Source: JAXLXE01 sp046328115 (GTDB lineage Bacteria; Chloroflexota; UBA6077; JACCZL01). From it: a stretch of 64,000 nucleotides of DNA. The DNA lies in the NCBI GenBank assembly GCA_046328115.1, contig JAXLXE010000004.1, forward strand, positions 558,001-622,000. The letters run 5' to 3'. How positions within the stretch are numbered: the first letter of the stretch is position 1; each line of letters opens with the position of its first letter. Below the pieces are notes generated by a model that searched no databases, was not told the DNA's origin, and worked only from the letters and a program-made list of their open reading frames with translations. The position numbers and the translations under genes are program-made. Positions 53,881-62,214 of this stretch are shown here, in pieces.

Positions 53881-56085
53881 GTGAGCGTTTCCCACGGCCA
53901 GATGCTGGCGGAGGGCAAGACCAAGATCATCTACGCCCATGCCAGCGACCCATCGCTGGCGACCATGGTGCACAAGGACGCGATCACCGCGGGCGACGGC
54001 GCGCGGCGCAACGAGCTGCCGGCCAAAGGCAGCCTGGCTGGGCGCACCACGGCGAACGTATTTCGTCTGCTCGAGGGAGCTGGCATACCCACTCACTTCG
54101 TGGACGCCCCGTCCGACGACTCGAGCCTGGTGCGACGCTGCGAGATGATCCCCATTGAGGTCGTGGCGCGGCGCATCGCGACTGGCTCGTACCTCAAGCG
54201 CCACCCGGTGAAGGAAGGCACCCGCTTCGAGCCGCCAGTCGTGGAGCTGTTCTTCAAGGACGATGCCAACCACGACCCACTGGTGGACGAGGCCTGGATC
54301 CAGGGCCACGGCGTGGCCAGCGCTGCCGAATGCGACCACATGAAGGCGAACGTGGTCCGCGTGTTCGAGACGCTGGAGCGGGCCTGGGCCGAGCAGGACG
54401 TGCAGCTCGTGGACCTGAAGATCGAGTTTGGGCGCGACACCAACGGTCGACTGCTGGTGGCAGACGTGATCGACAACGACTCCTGGCGGCTCTGGCCGGG
54501 TGGCCGCAAGGAAGAGATGCTGGACAAGCAGATCTATCGGGACGTGGTGGAGGTGGACGACGAGGCGCTCCGCAAGGTGCTGGCCAAGTATCGCCAGGTG
54601 GCCGCGATGACGGATCGATTCCGGCCGCTCGCCACGGCCAGCGAGCGGCCGCGCGAAGCCTGCGGGGTGTTTGGCCTGTGGGCCCCGGAGACGGACGTGG
54701 CCCGCAGCACGCTCTTTGGCCTGATGGCGCTGCAGCATCGGGGCCAGGAGAGTGCCGGCCTGGCGGTGTTGGGTCACCAGGGCCTCAGCGTGATCAAGGG
54801 CATGGGTCGGGTGGACCAGGCGTTCCACCCGGAGCACGTGGAGCAGCTCACCGGCCACGCCGCCCTGGGCCACACCCGCTACTCCACGATGGGCAGCCCA
54901 CGGCTGGAGAACGCCCAGCCGGTGGTCGTCACGGTGAACGGCCAGAAGATCGCGCTGGCCCACAACGGCAACCTGGTGAACGTGCTCGCGCTCAGACGGA
55001 TCGTTGAGGAGCACGGCGGCTCGCCCACCACCACCTCCGATTCCGAGCTGCTGGCCTGGCTGATCGGCCTGGGCAAGGGCTCCTGGGAGGACCGCATCCG
55101 CTGGATGATGGGCCTGGCCCAGGGCGCTTACTCGCTGGGCGTGCTCACGCCGGACGGACTGTTCGCCGTACGCGATCCGCGCGGGCTCCGACCGCTCTGC
55201 CTGGGCTGGCGCGACAACCACTGGCTCATCGCCTCCGAGAGCTGCGCGCTGGACACGGTGGGCGCCGAGCTGGTGCGAGATATCCAGCCGGGTGAGATCC
55301 TGCGGATCGATGGGCAGGGCCTCCAGAGCACGCTCCTGGAAAGCCCACCGCCGCCGACCCTGTGCGTGTTTGAGCTGATCTACTTCTCGCGGCCGGACTC
55401 CGTGAACGACGGACGCACCGCCTTCGATGCGCGCGTGGCCATGGGTCGCGAGCTGGCGCGGGAGCACCCGGTGGCTGCGGACATGGTCATCGGTGTCCCG
55501 GATTCTGGTGTGCCGGCGGCCATCGGCTACGCGCAGGAGCTGGGGATCCCGCTGAGCGAGGGCCTGATCAAGAACCGCTACATCGGGCGGACATTCATCC
55601 AGCCGGATCAGCACTCACGCCAGGCCGGCATCCGCCTCAAGTTCAACCCGTTGCGTGGCGCTGTGAAGGACCGTCGGGTGGTCGTCGTGGACGACAGCAT
55701 CGTGCGGGGCAACACCATGCCCAAGATCGTGGAACTGCTGCGGCGCGGCGGCGCCACGGCGGTGCACCTGCGGATCTCCTCGCCGCCGATCGCGCATCCC
55801 TGCCACTTTGGCGTGGACATGGGGAAGCAATCAGAGCTGATCGCCCACGGGCACAACGTGGACGAGATCCGCCGCCACGTGGGCGCTGATACGCTGGGGT
55901 ACCTCAGCCTGGATGGCCTTCAGCGAGCGGTCAAGGGCGGCGGTCGCCACTGCCTGGGCTGCCTGACAGGTAACTATCCCGTGCCGATCGAGCACTCCGC
56001 TCGCAAAGACTCCCTGGAGACCGGCACGCGCCGCGCGCCACTCGCTGAGGTCGCGCGCGACCCCAGAGCGTTGGTGGAGGGATAG
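53881..56085 (+). CDS. purCF: PurC-PurF fusion: SAICAR synthase joined to amidophosphoribosyltransferase
   Basis: One uninterrupted 734-codon frame. Residues 1-240 are SAICAR synthetase ('GQMLAEGKTKIIYAH', 'RIATGSYLKRHPVKEGT', 'DVIDNDSWRLW'). Residues 261-734 are PurF, the committing step from PRPP and glutamine, with the Ntn glutaminase start 'ACGVFGLWAPETD', 'ALQHRGQESAGL', 'GHTRYSTMG', and the PRPP loop 'VVVVDDSIVRGNT' near 600. Four Cys (495, 641, 691, 694) match the 4Fe-4S ligands of Bacillus PurF. The catalytic Cys is C261 and must become N-terminal to act. ATG at 54607 (M243, AGGTGG upstream) could start a separate PurF with an 18-residue propeptide. GGGAGG precedes the GTG start. Confidence 0.92.
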   Translation: MSVSHGQMLAEGKTKIIYAHASDPSLATMVHKDAITAGDGARRNELPAKGSLAGRTTANVFRLLEGAGIPTHFVDAPSDDSSLVRRCEMIPIEVVARRIATGSYLKRHPVKEGTRFEPPVVELFFKDDANHDPLVDEAWIQGHGVASAAECDHMKANVVRVFETLERAWAEQDVQLVDLKIEFGRDTNGRLLVADVIDNDSWRLWPGGRKEEMLDKQIYRDVVEVDDEALRKVLAKYRQVAAMTDRFRPLATASERPREACGVFGLWAPETDVARSTLFGLMALQHRGQESAGLAVLGHQGLSVIKGMGRVDQAFHPEHVEQLTGHAALGHTRYSTMGSPRLENAQPVVVTVNGQKIALAHNGNLVNVLALRRIVEEHGGSPTTTSDSELLAWLIGLGKGSWEDRIRWMMGLAQGAYSLGVLTPDGLFAVRDPRGLRPLCLGWRDNHWLIASESCALDTVGAELVRDIQPGEILRIDGQGLQSTLLESPPPPTLCVFELIYFSRPDSVNDGRTAFDARVAMGRELAREHPVAADMVIGVPDSGVPAAIGYAQELGIPLSEGLIKNRYIGRTFIQPDQHSRQAGIRLKFNPLRGAVKDRRVVVVDDSIVRGNTMPKIVELLRRGGATAVHLRISSPPIAHPCHFGVDMGKQSELIAHGHNVDEIRRHVGADTLGYLSLDGLQRAVKGGGRHCLGCLTGNYPVPIEHSARKDSLETGTRRAPLAEVARDPRALVEG

Positions 56086-56088
56086 CCC

Positions 56089-57399
56089 ATGCCAAAGCGA
56101 GGTCTACGGGTACTGGTGGTGGGCGCCGGCGGCCGCGAGCACGCCCTAGCCTGGAAGCTGCGTGGCGCCTGCTCCGTGGAGCGGGTGTGGTGCGCGCCCG
56201 GCAACTCCGGCACGGCAGAGCTGGGATGCAACCTGCCCATCGGCGAAGGTGATCTCGAGGGGATTGCCAACGCCGCCGTTGAGCTCAAAACAGACCTGGT
56301 GGTCATTGGACCCGAAGCGCCCCTGGCGGCGGGGCTGGCCGACCAACTGCACGCCGAGGGTGTCGCGGTGTTTGGGCCAACCCGCCGCGCGGCGGAGCTC
56401 GAGTGGTCCAAGGCATTTGCCAAGCGGTTCATGCACGAGCACCGGTTGCCCACGGCCGACTTCCAGGTCTTCGACGATCGCGCCAAGGCCCACGACTACC
56501 TGGCAAGCGCGCGCTTCCCTCTGGTGGTCAAGGCAGACGGCCTGGCGGCTGGCAAGGGCGTCACCATCTGTCACGCCGTCCGCGAGGCGGAGCGCGCCGT
56601 GAACGAGGCCATGCTGGGTGGGCGGTTCGGGCAGGCCGGGCGCCGGATCGTCATCGAGGAGTTTCTCGAAGGCGAGGAGATCAGCCTGATCGCCCTGACG
56701 GATGGAGAGCGCGTGTCGGTGCTACCGCCGGCCCGTGACTACAAGCGGCTGCTGGACGGCGACGTGGGTCCCAATACGGGCGGGATGGGCTGCTACGCGC
56801 CGGTCGAGAGCGTCTCGCCCTCCCTGATCGCGGAGATCACCAGGACGATCCTGGAGCCCACGGTGGCCGCGCTGGCCAACATGGGTCGGCCGTACCGCGG
56901 CGCGCTCTACGCCGGTCTTATGCTGGCGGAAGACGGTCCCAAGCTACTGGAGTTCAATTGCCGCTTCGGCGATCCGGAGACCCAGGTGCTGATGCCGTTG
57001 CTGGACGAGGACCTGGCGGAGCTCCTGCTGGCCTGCGCCACTGGCACGCTTCCGGATCGCCCGATTCGCACGGTTGGCGGCGCCGCCGTCTGCCTCTCGC
57101 TGGCGTCGGGAAGCTACCCTGAGCCCAGCACCAGCCGCCCGCCCATCTCTGGGATCGACCGCGCGCGCGAAGCGGGCGCGACGGTGTTTCACGCCGGGAC
57201 GGCGCTGGATGACGGGCAACTGGTGGCCGCCGGTGGCCGCGTGCTGTCCGTGGTCAGCGCGGATGCCGATCTGGAACGAGCCACGGAACACGCGTATGAG
57301 GCCGCGGGCGTCATCCAGTTCGACGGTAGACAGCTCCGCCGTGACCTAGCCGCTCGCCATCTCGCCAGCCGCGTTAGCCGGCAGGTGGCGCTGCGATGA
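56089..57399 (+). CDS. purD: Phosphoribosylamine-glycine ligase (GAR synthetase)
   Basis: 436 residues, ATP-grasp. It joins glycine to phosphoribosylamine, the unstable PurF product. N-terminal 'LVVGAGGREHALAWKL' and 'VWCAPGNSGTAELG' bind the substrate. The ATP-grasp part has 'FPLVVKADGLAAGKGVTI', 'FLEGEEISLIALTDG', 'GPNTGGMGCYAPV' and 'LLEFNCRFGDPETQVLMP'. Length is normal. GGAGGG lies within the end of the PurC-PurF gene, only three bases separate stop and start, and purN follows with a four-base overlap. Confidence 0.96.
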   Translation: MPKRGLRVLVVGAGGREHALAWKLRGACSVERVWCAPGNSGTAELGCNLPIGEGDLEGIANAAVELKTDLVVIGPEAPLAAGLADQLHAEGVAVFGPTRRAAELEWSKAFAKRFMHEHRLPTADFQVFDDRAKAHDYLASARFPLVVKADGLAAGKGVTICHAVREAERAVNEAMLGGRFGQAGRRIVIEEFLEGEEISLIALTDGERVSVLPPARDYKRLLDGDVGPNTGGMGCYAPVESVSPSLIAEITRTILEPTVAALANMGRPYRGALYAGLMLAEDGPKLLEFNCRFGDPETQVLMPLLDEDLAELLLACATGTLPDRPIRTVGGAAVCLSLASGSYPEPSTSRPPISGIDRAREAGATVFHAGTALDDGQLVAAGGRVLSVVSADADLERATEHAYEAAGVIQFDGRQLRRDLAARHLASRVSRQVALR

Positions 57400-58079
57400 A
57401 AAGGCTGGCGGTCCTGCTCGCCGGCTCGGGGACGAACCTCCAGGCGCTGCTGGACAGCGAGGCAGCCGGCCTGGATGCGCGCGTTGAGGTGGTGGTGAGC
57501 CATCGAGCCGATGCCTACGGGCTGGAGCGCGCGAAGAACGCCGGCCGCACTGCCGTCTACGTGCCGTTTGCCGGGCGAGCGGACCCAGCCCGCCGGATGG
57601 GCGATGAGCGGCGGCTCGCCCGATTGCTGGACGCGTTTGAGCCAGATCTGATCGTCCTGGCGGGCTGGATGCGGGTGCTCTCGGGCGAGTGGCTGGAGCA
57701 CTTTCCCAACCGGGTCATCAACGTCCATCCGGCGCTCCTGCCTGGCGATGGGTCCGACGTGGTGTCAACTTCGTTCGGGCCGCGGCCAGTCTTCCGCGGT
57801 GCACATGCTGTGCGGGACGCGCTGAAGGCCAACGCACCAGTGACCGGCGCCTCGGTGCACTACGCCACCGCTCGGCCAGATGCTGGACCGGTGATCCTCA
57901 GCGAGGAAGTCGTGATCCGGCCGGATGACACCGAGCACAGCCTATACGAGCGTATCAAGCGCGTGGAGCATCGGCTGCTCCCGCGAGCTACGCGCATGGC
58001 ATTGGTTCAGCCAGGCCAGGTCACCACGACACCCCTGAATGAACGGACCGGTGCGCTGGCACTGGCGGGAGGACGCTGA
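57396..58079 (+). CDS. purN: Phosphoribosylglycinamide formyltransferase, variant with insertion
   Basis: 227 residues. It transfers a formyl group from 10-formyl-THF to GAR (step 3). 'LAVLLAGSGTNLQALLD' binds the phosphate, and the catalytic Asn-His pair is in 'RVINVHPALLP'. After 'LLP' there is an insertion of about 14 residues ('GDGSDVVSTSFGPRPV') before 'FRGAHAVRDAL', where most PurN go straight to the 'F.G.HA' block. 'ARPDAGPVILSEEV' carries the catalytic Asp. The length is at the upper end for the family. Overlaps purD by four bases and touches purE. Confidence 0.9.
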   Translation: MKRLAVLLAGSGTNLQALLDSEAAGLDARVEVVVSHRADAYGLERAKNAGRTAVYVPFAGRADPARRMGDERRLARLLDAFEPDLIVLAGWMRVLSGEWLEHFPNRVINVHPALLPGDGSDVVSTSFGPRPVFRGAHAVRDALKANAPVTGASVHYATARPDAGPVILSEEVVIRPDDTEHSLYERIKRVEHRLLPRATRMALVQPGQVTTTPLNERTGALALAGGR

Positions 58080-58570
58080 TGGAGCAGGCATCGCTGGCCA
58101 TCGTGCTGCTGGGCTCGCGCTCTGACATTGACTACGGCAAGACCATCGCCGCCGCCATCCAGGACCTGGGCATCGAGGCGGTGATCCGGATCGCCTCGGC
58201 CCACCGCGTGGTGCGCCACCTGCTGGACATGCTCGAGGAGTACGAGCGGGCGAACCGCCCACGGGTCTACATCACCGTGGCCGGCCGGTCCAACGCGCTC
58301 TCCGGCGTGGTGGACGCCAACACGGTGGCACCGGTGATCGCCTGTCCGCCGCCGTCTGACAAGTTTGGCGGTATGGACATCCTGTCCACCCTGCGGATGC
58401 CCACGGGCGTGGCGCCCATGATGGTGCTGGAGCCGGGCGCGGCCGCGCTGGCCGCCGGACGGATCCTGGGGCTGGTGGATCCAGAGATCCACCGCCGGAT
58501 CGCGAGCTACCAGGCCAAGCAGCGCGCAAGCGCCATCGAGGATGACCGCGCCATCGCGGCGCAAAGCTGA
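58079..58570 (+). CDS. purE: AIR carboxylase, class II PurE-like
   Basis: 163 residues. It has the PurE opening 'VLLGSRSDIDYGKTIA' and 'RIASAHRVVRHLL', and the distinctive 'VAGRSNALSGVVDANTVAPVIACPPPSDKFGGMDILS' region (adjoining motifs). That block resembles eukaryotic PAICS-type class II enzymes, which carboxylate AIR directly with CO2, rather than class I N5-CAIR mutases. No purK is in the operon, which fits. Start and purN stop overlap by one base (TGATG). Confidence 0.88.
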   Translation: MEQASLAIVLLGSRSDIDYGKTIAAAIQDLGIEAVIRIASAHRVVRHLLDMLEEYERANRPRVYITVAGRSNALSGVVDANTVAPVIACPPPSDKFGGMDILSTLRMPTGVAPMMVLEPGAAALAAGRILGLVDPEIHRRIASYQAKQRASAIEDDRAIAAQS

Positions 58571-58695
58571 ACCAGGCACAAACCCTGGCCCGGAGGTGAG
58601 CCACCGAATCCGCATACCCAGAACAACCGCACGCAGAGAACACACAAGCTAGAGGTCTTGCGCAGCGCGGCGCGTTCAATCGGGAGGACAGCATC

Positions 58696-59880
58696 TTGAC
58701 GACAGCGTTGAGGGAGTCGCACACCGGCGTCATCGAGGAGACGGTGCGGGCCAGCGCACGACTCCGTCCGGCGTACGGGTTTGACGACGTTGCCATCGTG
58801 CCCGGCGAGATCACGGTTGACCCCGCGGACGTTGACTGCTCGTGGCAGATCGGCCCGCACCGGCTGCAGCTACCCATCCTCGCCTCCGCCATGGACGGGG
58901 TGGTGGATCCGGCTTTCGCGAACTCAATCGGTCGAGCCGGCGGCATGGCTGTGCTCAACCTGGAGGGACTGCAGACCCGCTACGAGCGGCCCGCGGAGGT
59001 CCTCCAGGAGATCGCCACGGCGCCGCGCGAAGCGGTGACCGCCCTGCTCCAGCAGCGGTACGCCGCGCCTATCCAGGAGCGCCTGATTGGCGAGCGCATC
59101 GCCGAGATCAAGCGTGCGGGCGTTCTGGCGGCCGTCTCCTCCACGCCGGCGAACGCAGATCGCTTCAGCCGCCTGGCCGTGGAGGCCGGGGTAGACGTGG
59201 TGGTGATCCAATCCACCGTCAGCACGGCCCGTTTTTCCTCCAGCTCGGGACCCGTCCTCTCCTTCGAGCGTCTCTGCGCTGAGCTTCCTGTCCCCGTGGT
59301 TGTGGGGAACTGCGTGTCGTTCCCGGCGGCCTACGAGCTGATGGAGACGGGCATCGCTGGCCTGCTGGTGGGCGTAGGCCCGGGCTCGGCCTGCACCAGC
59401 CGCGAGGTGCTGGGCATTGGCGTGCCGCAGATCACGGCCACGCTGGACTGCGCCGCCGCGCGCGACACCTACTTCCGTCGCACCGCCCGCTACGTCCCCG
59501 TCATCACAGACGGCGGTATGCGGACCGGCGGCGACATCTGCAAAGCGTTCGCCGCGGGCGCGGATGCCGTGATGCTCGGCTCCCCCTTCGCCCAGTGCGC
59601 CGAGGCGCCAGGACGCGGCAACCACTGGGGTATGGCCACGCCTCACGCCTCGCTGCCCCGCGGTACTCGCATCTCCGTGGGCGTCAGGAGCAGCCTGGAG
59701 CGGACCCTCTTTGGCCCCACGGACCGGGTTGACGGCACGGAGAACTTCGTGGGCACACTCAAGAGCTGCATGGGCGTGGTGGGCGCGCTCCAGATCCGCG
59801 ATCTGCACCGCGCGGAGATGGTCATAGCCTCCGCCATCAAGACCGAGGGCAAGAGCTGGCAGCTAGCAGCGCGCGGCTAG
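58696..59880 (+). CDS. guaB3: IMP dehydrogenase-family protein, GuaB3-type
   Basis: 394 residues without CBS domains. TIM-barrel features: 'LQLPILASAMDGVVDPAFA', 'VDVVVIQSTVSTARF', the active-site loop 'VGVGPGSACTSREVLGIG' with the catalytic Cys, 'YVPVITDGGMRTGGDICKAFAAGADAVMLGSPF' (adjoining motifs), and 'FVGTLKSCMGVVGAL'. This arrangement matches GuaB3, a paralogous IMPDH-like protein of actinobacteria, cyanobacteria and relatives; its reaction is IMP to XMP or related. Start is TTG 58696, with GGGAGGA about eight bases upstream. It ends the purine gene run. Confidence 0.85.
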   Translation: MTTALRESHTGVIEETVRASARLRPAYGFDDVAIVPGEITVDPADVDCSWQIGPHRLQLPILASAMDGVVDPAFANSIGRAGGMAVLNLEGLQTRYERPAEVLQEIATAPREAVTALLQQRYAAPIQERLIGERIAEIKRAGVLAAVSSTPANADRFSRLAVEAGVDVVVIQSTVSTARFSSSSGPVLSFERLCAELPVPVVVGNCVSFPAAYELMETGIAGLLVGVGPGSACTSREVLGIGVPQITATLDCAAARDTYFRRTARYVPVITDGGMRTGGDICKAFAAGADAVMLGSPFAQCAEAPGRGNHWGMATPHASLPRGTRISVGVRSSLERTLFGPTDRVDGTENFVGTLKSCMGVVGALQIRDLHRAEMVIASAIKTEGKSWQLAARG

Positions 59881-59933
59881 CGTTCGCCCGGAGACCCGCT
59901 CGCAGCGTACCCTGGTACCGGTAGGAGCCAGGG

Positions 59934-60986
59934 ATGCCAGCAGCCGCTCAGATCATGACCGTCACCGGGCCGATCGTCCCAGATCGGCTCGGTGTCACCT
60001 CCATCCACGAACATCTGCTGTTTGACCTCTCGGCCTACTGGGTGGCGCCGCCTCGAGCGGAAGATCTGGCCGTGGCTGAGGCGCCGCTGGCCATGGACAA
60101 CCTCTGGTGGGCCAGGCTCCACCCCATGTGGAGCCGAGCCAACCTGGCGCAGCGGGATCCCGTGCTGGCGGCGCACGAGGCGGCGCGCTTCAAGGCTGCG
60201 GGCGGCGGCACCATCGTGGAGGTCTCCAGCCACGGGTTGGCCCGAGACGTCCTGGGGCTTCGCCAGGTGGCGGAGCGGACCGGGCTTAACATCATCGCCG
60301 GCTGCGGCTACTACATCGGCGCCTCGCACCCTCCATCGCTCAGTGAGCGGAGCGTGGAGCAGGTGACGGAAGAGCTGATCCGCGAGGCCACGGAGGGCAT
60401 CGACGGCACGGGCATCAGGGCGGGGGTGATTGGGGAGATCGGCACGTCCGAGCCGATCGCTCCGAACGAGGTCAAGGTGCTCCGCGCGGCTGCCCGCGCC
60501 CAGCGAGCCACCGGCCTGGGCATCGTGGCCCACCCCGCGCCCCAGCACCGCTCCGCGGCCGACATTGGCCGCTGGCTGGATGTGCTGGAGGCCGAGGGCG
60601 CCGATCCCGGACGAGTGGTCATCAGCCACCTGGACGAGCGCCTGCGCGAGGCGCCCGGTGACTACGCGGTGCTGGCCCGGCGCGGCTACCTGCTGGACTT
60701 CGACACCTGGGGCAACGAGCTGTACTACGAGACGCGCGGCTTCCAGATGCCCAGCGACGGCGAGCGGGTGAAGACCTTGTTGCCCCTGCTGGAGGCCGGC
60801 CTGGCCGACCACCTGCTGCTGGCCCAGGACGTGTGCTTCCGGGTCCAGCTCACGTCCTTCGGCGGCGCCGGCTACGATCACGTGCTGGATCGGGTCTGCC
60901 CCCGCCTGCGGGTTCTGGGGGTGGCCGAATCCGAGCTGCGGCAGATGCTGGTGGACAACCCGCGGCGCGCGCTGGCTGGCGCGTAG
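59934..60986 (+). CDS. Phosphotriesterase-family hydrolase
   Basis: 350 residues. Binuclear metal-site candidates are H25 and H27 ('SIHEHLL'), E168 ('GEIGTSEP'), H200 ('IVAHPAP'), H232 ('VISHLDE') and D299 ('LAQDVC'). Classical PTE has a carboxylated Lys at the bridging position; Glu here is found in several lactonase/PHP-type members. It probably hydrolyses a lactone or ester. AGGAG before ATG 59934 supports the start. Downstream of guaB3 by 53 bases with its own Shine-Dalgarno; link to purines is doubtful. Confidence 0.85.
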   Translation: MPAAAQIMTVTGPIVPDRLGVTSIHEHLLFDLSAYWVAPPRAEDLAVAEAPLAMDNLWWARLHPMWSRANLAQRDPVLAAHEAARFKAAGGGTIVEVSSHGLARDVLGLRQVAERTGLNIIAGCGYYIGASHPPSLSERSVEQVTEELIREATEGIDGTGIRAGVIGEIGTSEPIAPNEVKVLRAAARAQRATGLGIVAHPAPQHRSAADIGRWLDVLEAEGADPGRVVISHLDERLREAPGDYAVLARRGYLLDFDTWGNELYYETRGFQMPSDGERVKTLLPLLEAGLADHLLLAQDVCFRVQLTSFGGAGYDHVLDRVCPRLRVLGVAESELRQMLVDNPRRALAGA

Positions 60987-61014
60987 CCGGCGACGTTCTG
61001 CGAGGAGTGATGTA

Positions 61015-62172
61015 GTGGCAGGTGGAGGAACGGCGCTGGATCTGGTGGTCGTGGGCGGCGGCGTGTTCGGACTGGGCACGGCCTGGGAGGCCGCCGAGCG
61101 CGGCTGGCGGGTGGTGGTGCTGGAGCAGGGGCCCATCCCCAACCGAGTGGCGGCCTCCTTTGGCCCCTCGCGGAAGATCCGCTCCACCTACACGGACGTG
61201 CACTACGCCGCGCTGGCACGCGAGGCCATGGCGGCCTGGCGCGAGCTGATGGACCGGACCGGCCAGGACCTGATGGTGCCGGCCGGCAATCTGGTCTACA
61301 CCACGCTGGCGGAGCAGCCCAGGATCGACGAGCTGGAGGAGGTCTCCCGGGAGATCGGGGCCTCCATCGAGATGCTGGACGCCTCCCAGCTCGCCAGCCG
61401 CTATCCACAGTTCCTCCGTGCGCGGCGCGCGCTGCTGGAGACGGATGCCGGCTTCTTGCGAGCAAGCGCATGCGTGGAGACGCTGCGCGACCTGGCGGAG
61501 TCCGCCGGCGCCACCGTTCGGACTGAGCAGCCGGTGGCCGCCATCGAGCCTAACGGTGGGTCCGTGACCGTGATGCTGGACGGTGGCGAGCGCGTGACCG
61601 CGGCGCGCGCGGTGATCGCGGCGGGCGGCTGGACCCAGCGACTGGTGCCCACGCTGGGCTCGACGTTGACCCAGTCCCAGCAGGGCATCATGTACGTGGC
61701 GAACACGCCGGCCGCCTTTGACTATCCCGCCTTCCCGGCCTTCTCCAGCCCAGACGCCGGCTTCTACGGCTTCCCAGCGTACCGCGGCGACGCGTTCAAG
61801 GTGGCCCAGCACGTGCTGGGCGTCCCCATCGCCTCGCCAGACTTCGACCGCTCCACGGCCCCCGAGGGCTTCGACGCGGCCGCCCGCGAGTTCCTGGCCG
61901 ACTACCTGGGCCTGGATCCGGCCACCACGCCGGTCCGCGCCGAGAGCTGCATGTACAATCTCACCCCGAGCAGCGACTTCCTGATCGACTTCCTGCCGGG
62001 CCACCCCAACGTCCTGGTGGCCACCGGCGGGTCAGGGCACGGGTTCAAGTTCGGCTCGATCATCGGCAAGGTGGCCATCGATCGGCTGGCCGGCGTCTCC
62101 AGCGCCCGCTGGAGCGAGCAGTTCGGCTGGACCAGCGTCACCACGGCGGCGCAGATTGACCGTCCGCGCTGA
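61015..62172 (+). CDS. FAD-dependent amine oxidase, monomeric sarcosine oxidase-like
   Basis: 385 residues. N-terminal Rossmann motif 'LDLVVVGGGVFGLGTAWEAAERG', 'SFGPSRKIRSTY', and C-terminal 'VRAESCMYNLTPSSDFLID', whose C312 corresponds to the covalent FAD-linking Cys of MSOX/SolA. It oxidises an N-methyl or secondary amine with release of H2O2. Substrate could be sarcosine, N-methyltryptophan or a related compound. Start is GTG 61015, preceded by GAGGAG. It follows the phosphotriesterase by 28 bases. Confidence 0.86.
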   Translation: MAGGGTALDLVVVGGGVFGLGTAWEAAERGWRVVVLEQGPIPNRVAASFGPSRKIRSTYTDVHYAALAREAMAAWRELMDRTGQDLMVPAGNLVYTTLAEQPRIDELEEVSREIGASIEMLDASQLASRYPQFLRARRALLETDAGFLRASACVETLRDLAESAGATVRTEQPVAAIEPNGGSVTVMLDGGERVTAARAVIAAGGWTQRLVPTLGSTLTQSQQGIMYVANTPAAFDYPAFPAFSSPDAGFYGFPAYRGDAFKVAQHVLGVPIASPDFDRSTAPEGFDAAAREFLADYLGLDPATTPVRAESCMYNLTPSSDFLIDFLPGHPNVLVATGGSGHGFKFGSIIGKVAIDRLAGVSSARWSEQFGWTSVTTAAQIDRPR

Positions 62173-62214
62173 TCTCGCCGCTCAGACAGACCACAGGCAC
62201 ACGGAGCGATCCCC

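Noticed and set aside
53362..55614. 750-codon minus-strand frame opposite purM and purC-purF
   Set aside because: A typical antisense open frame in GC-rich coding DNA; the plus-strand proteins are unmistakable.
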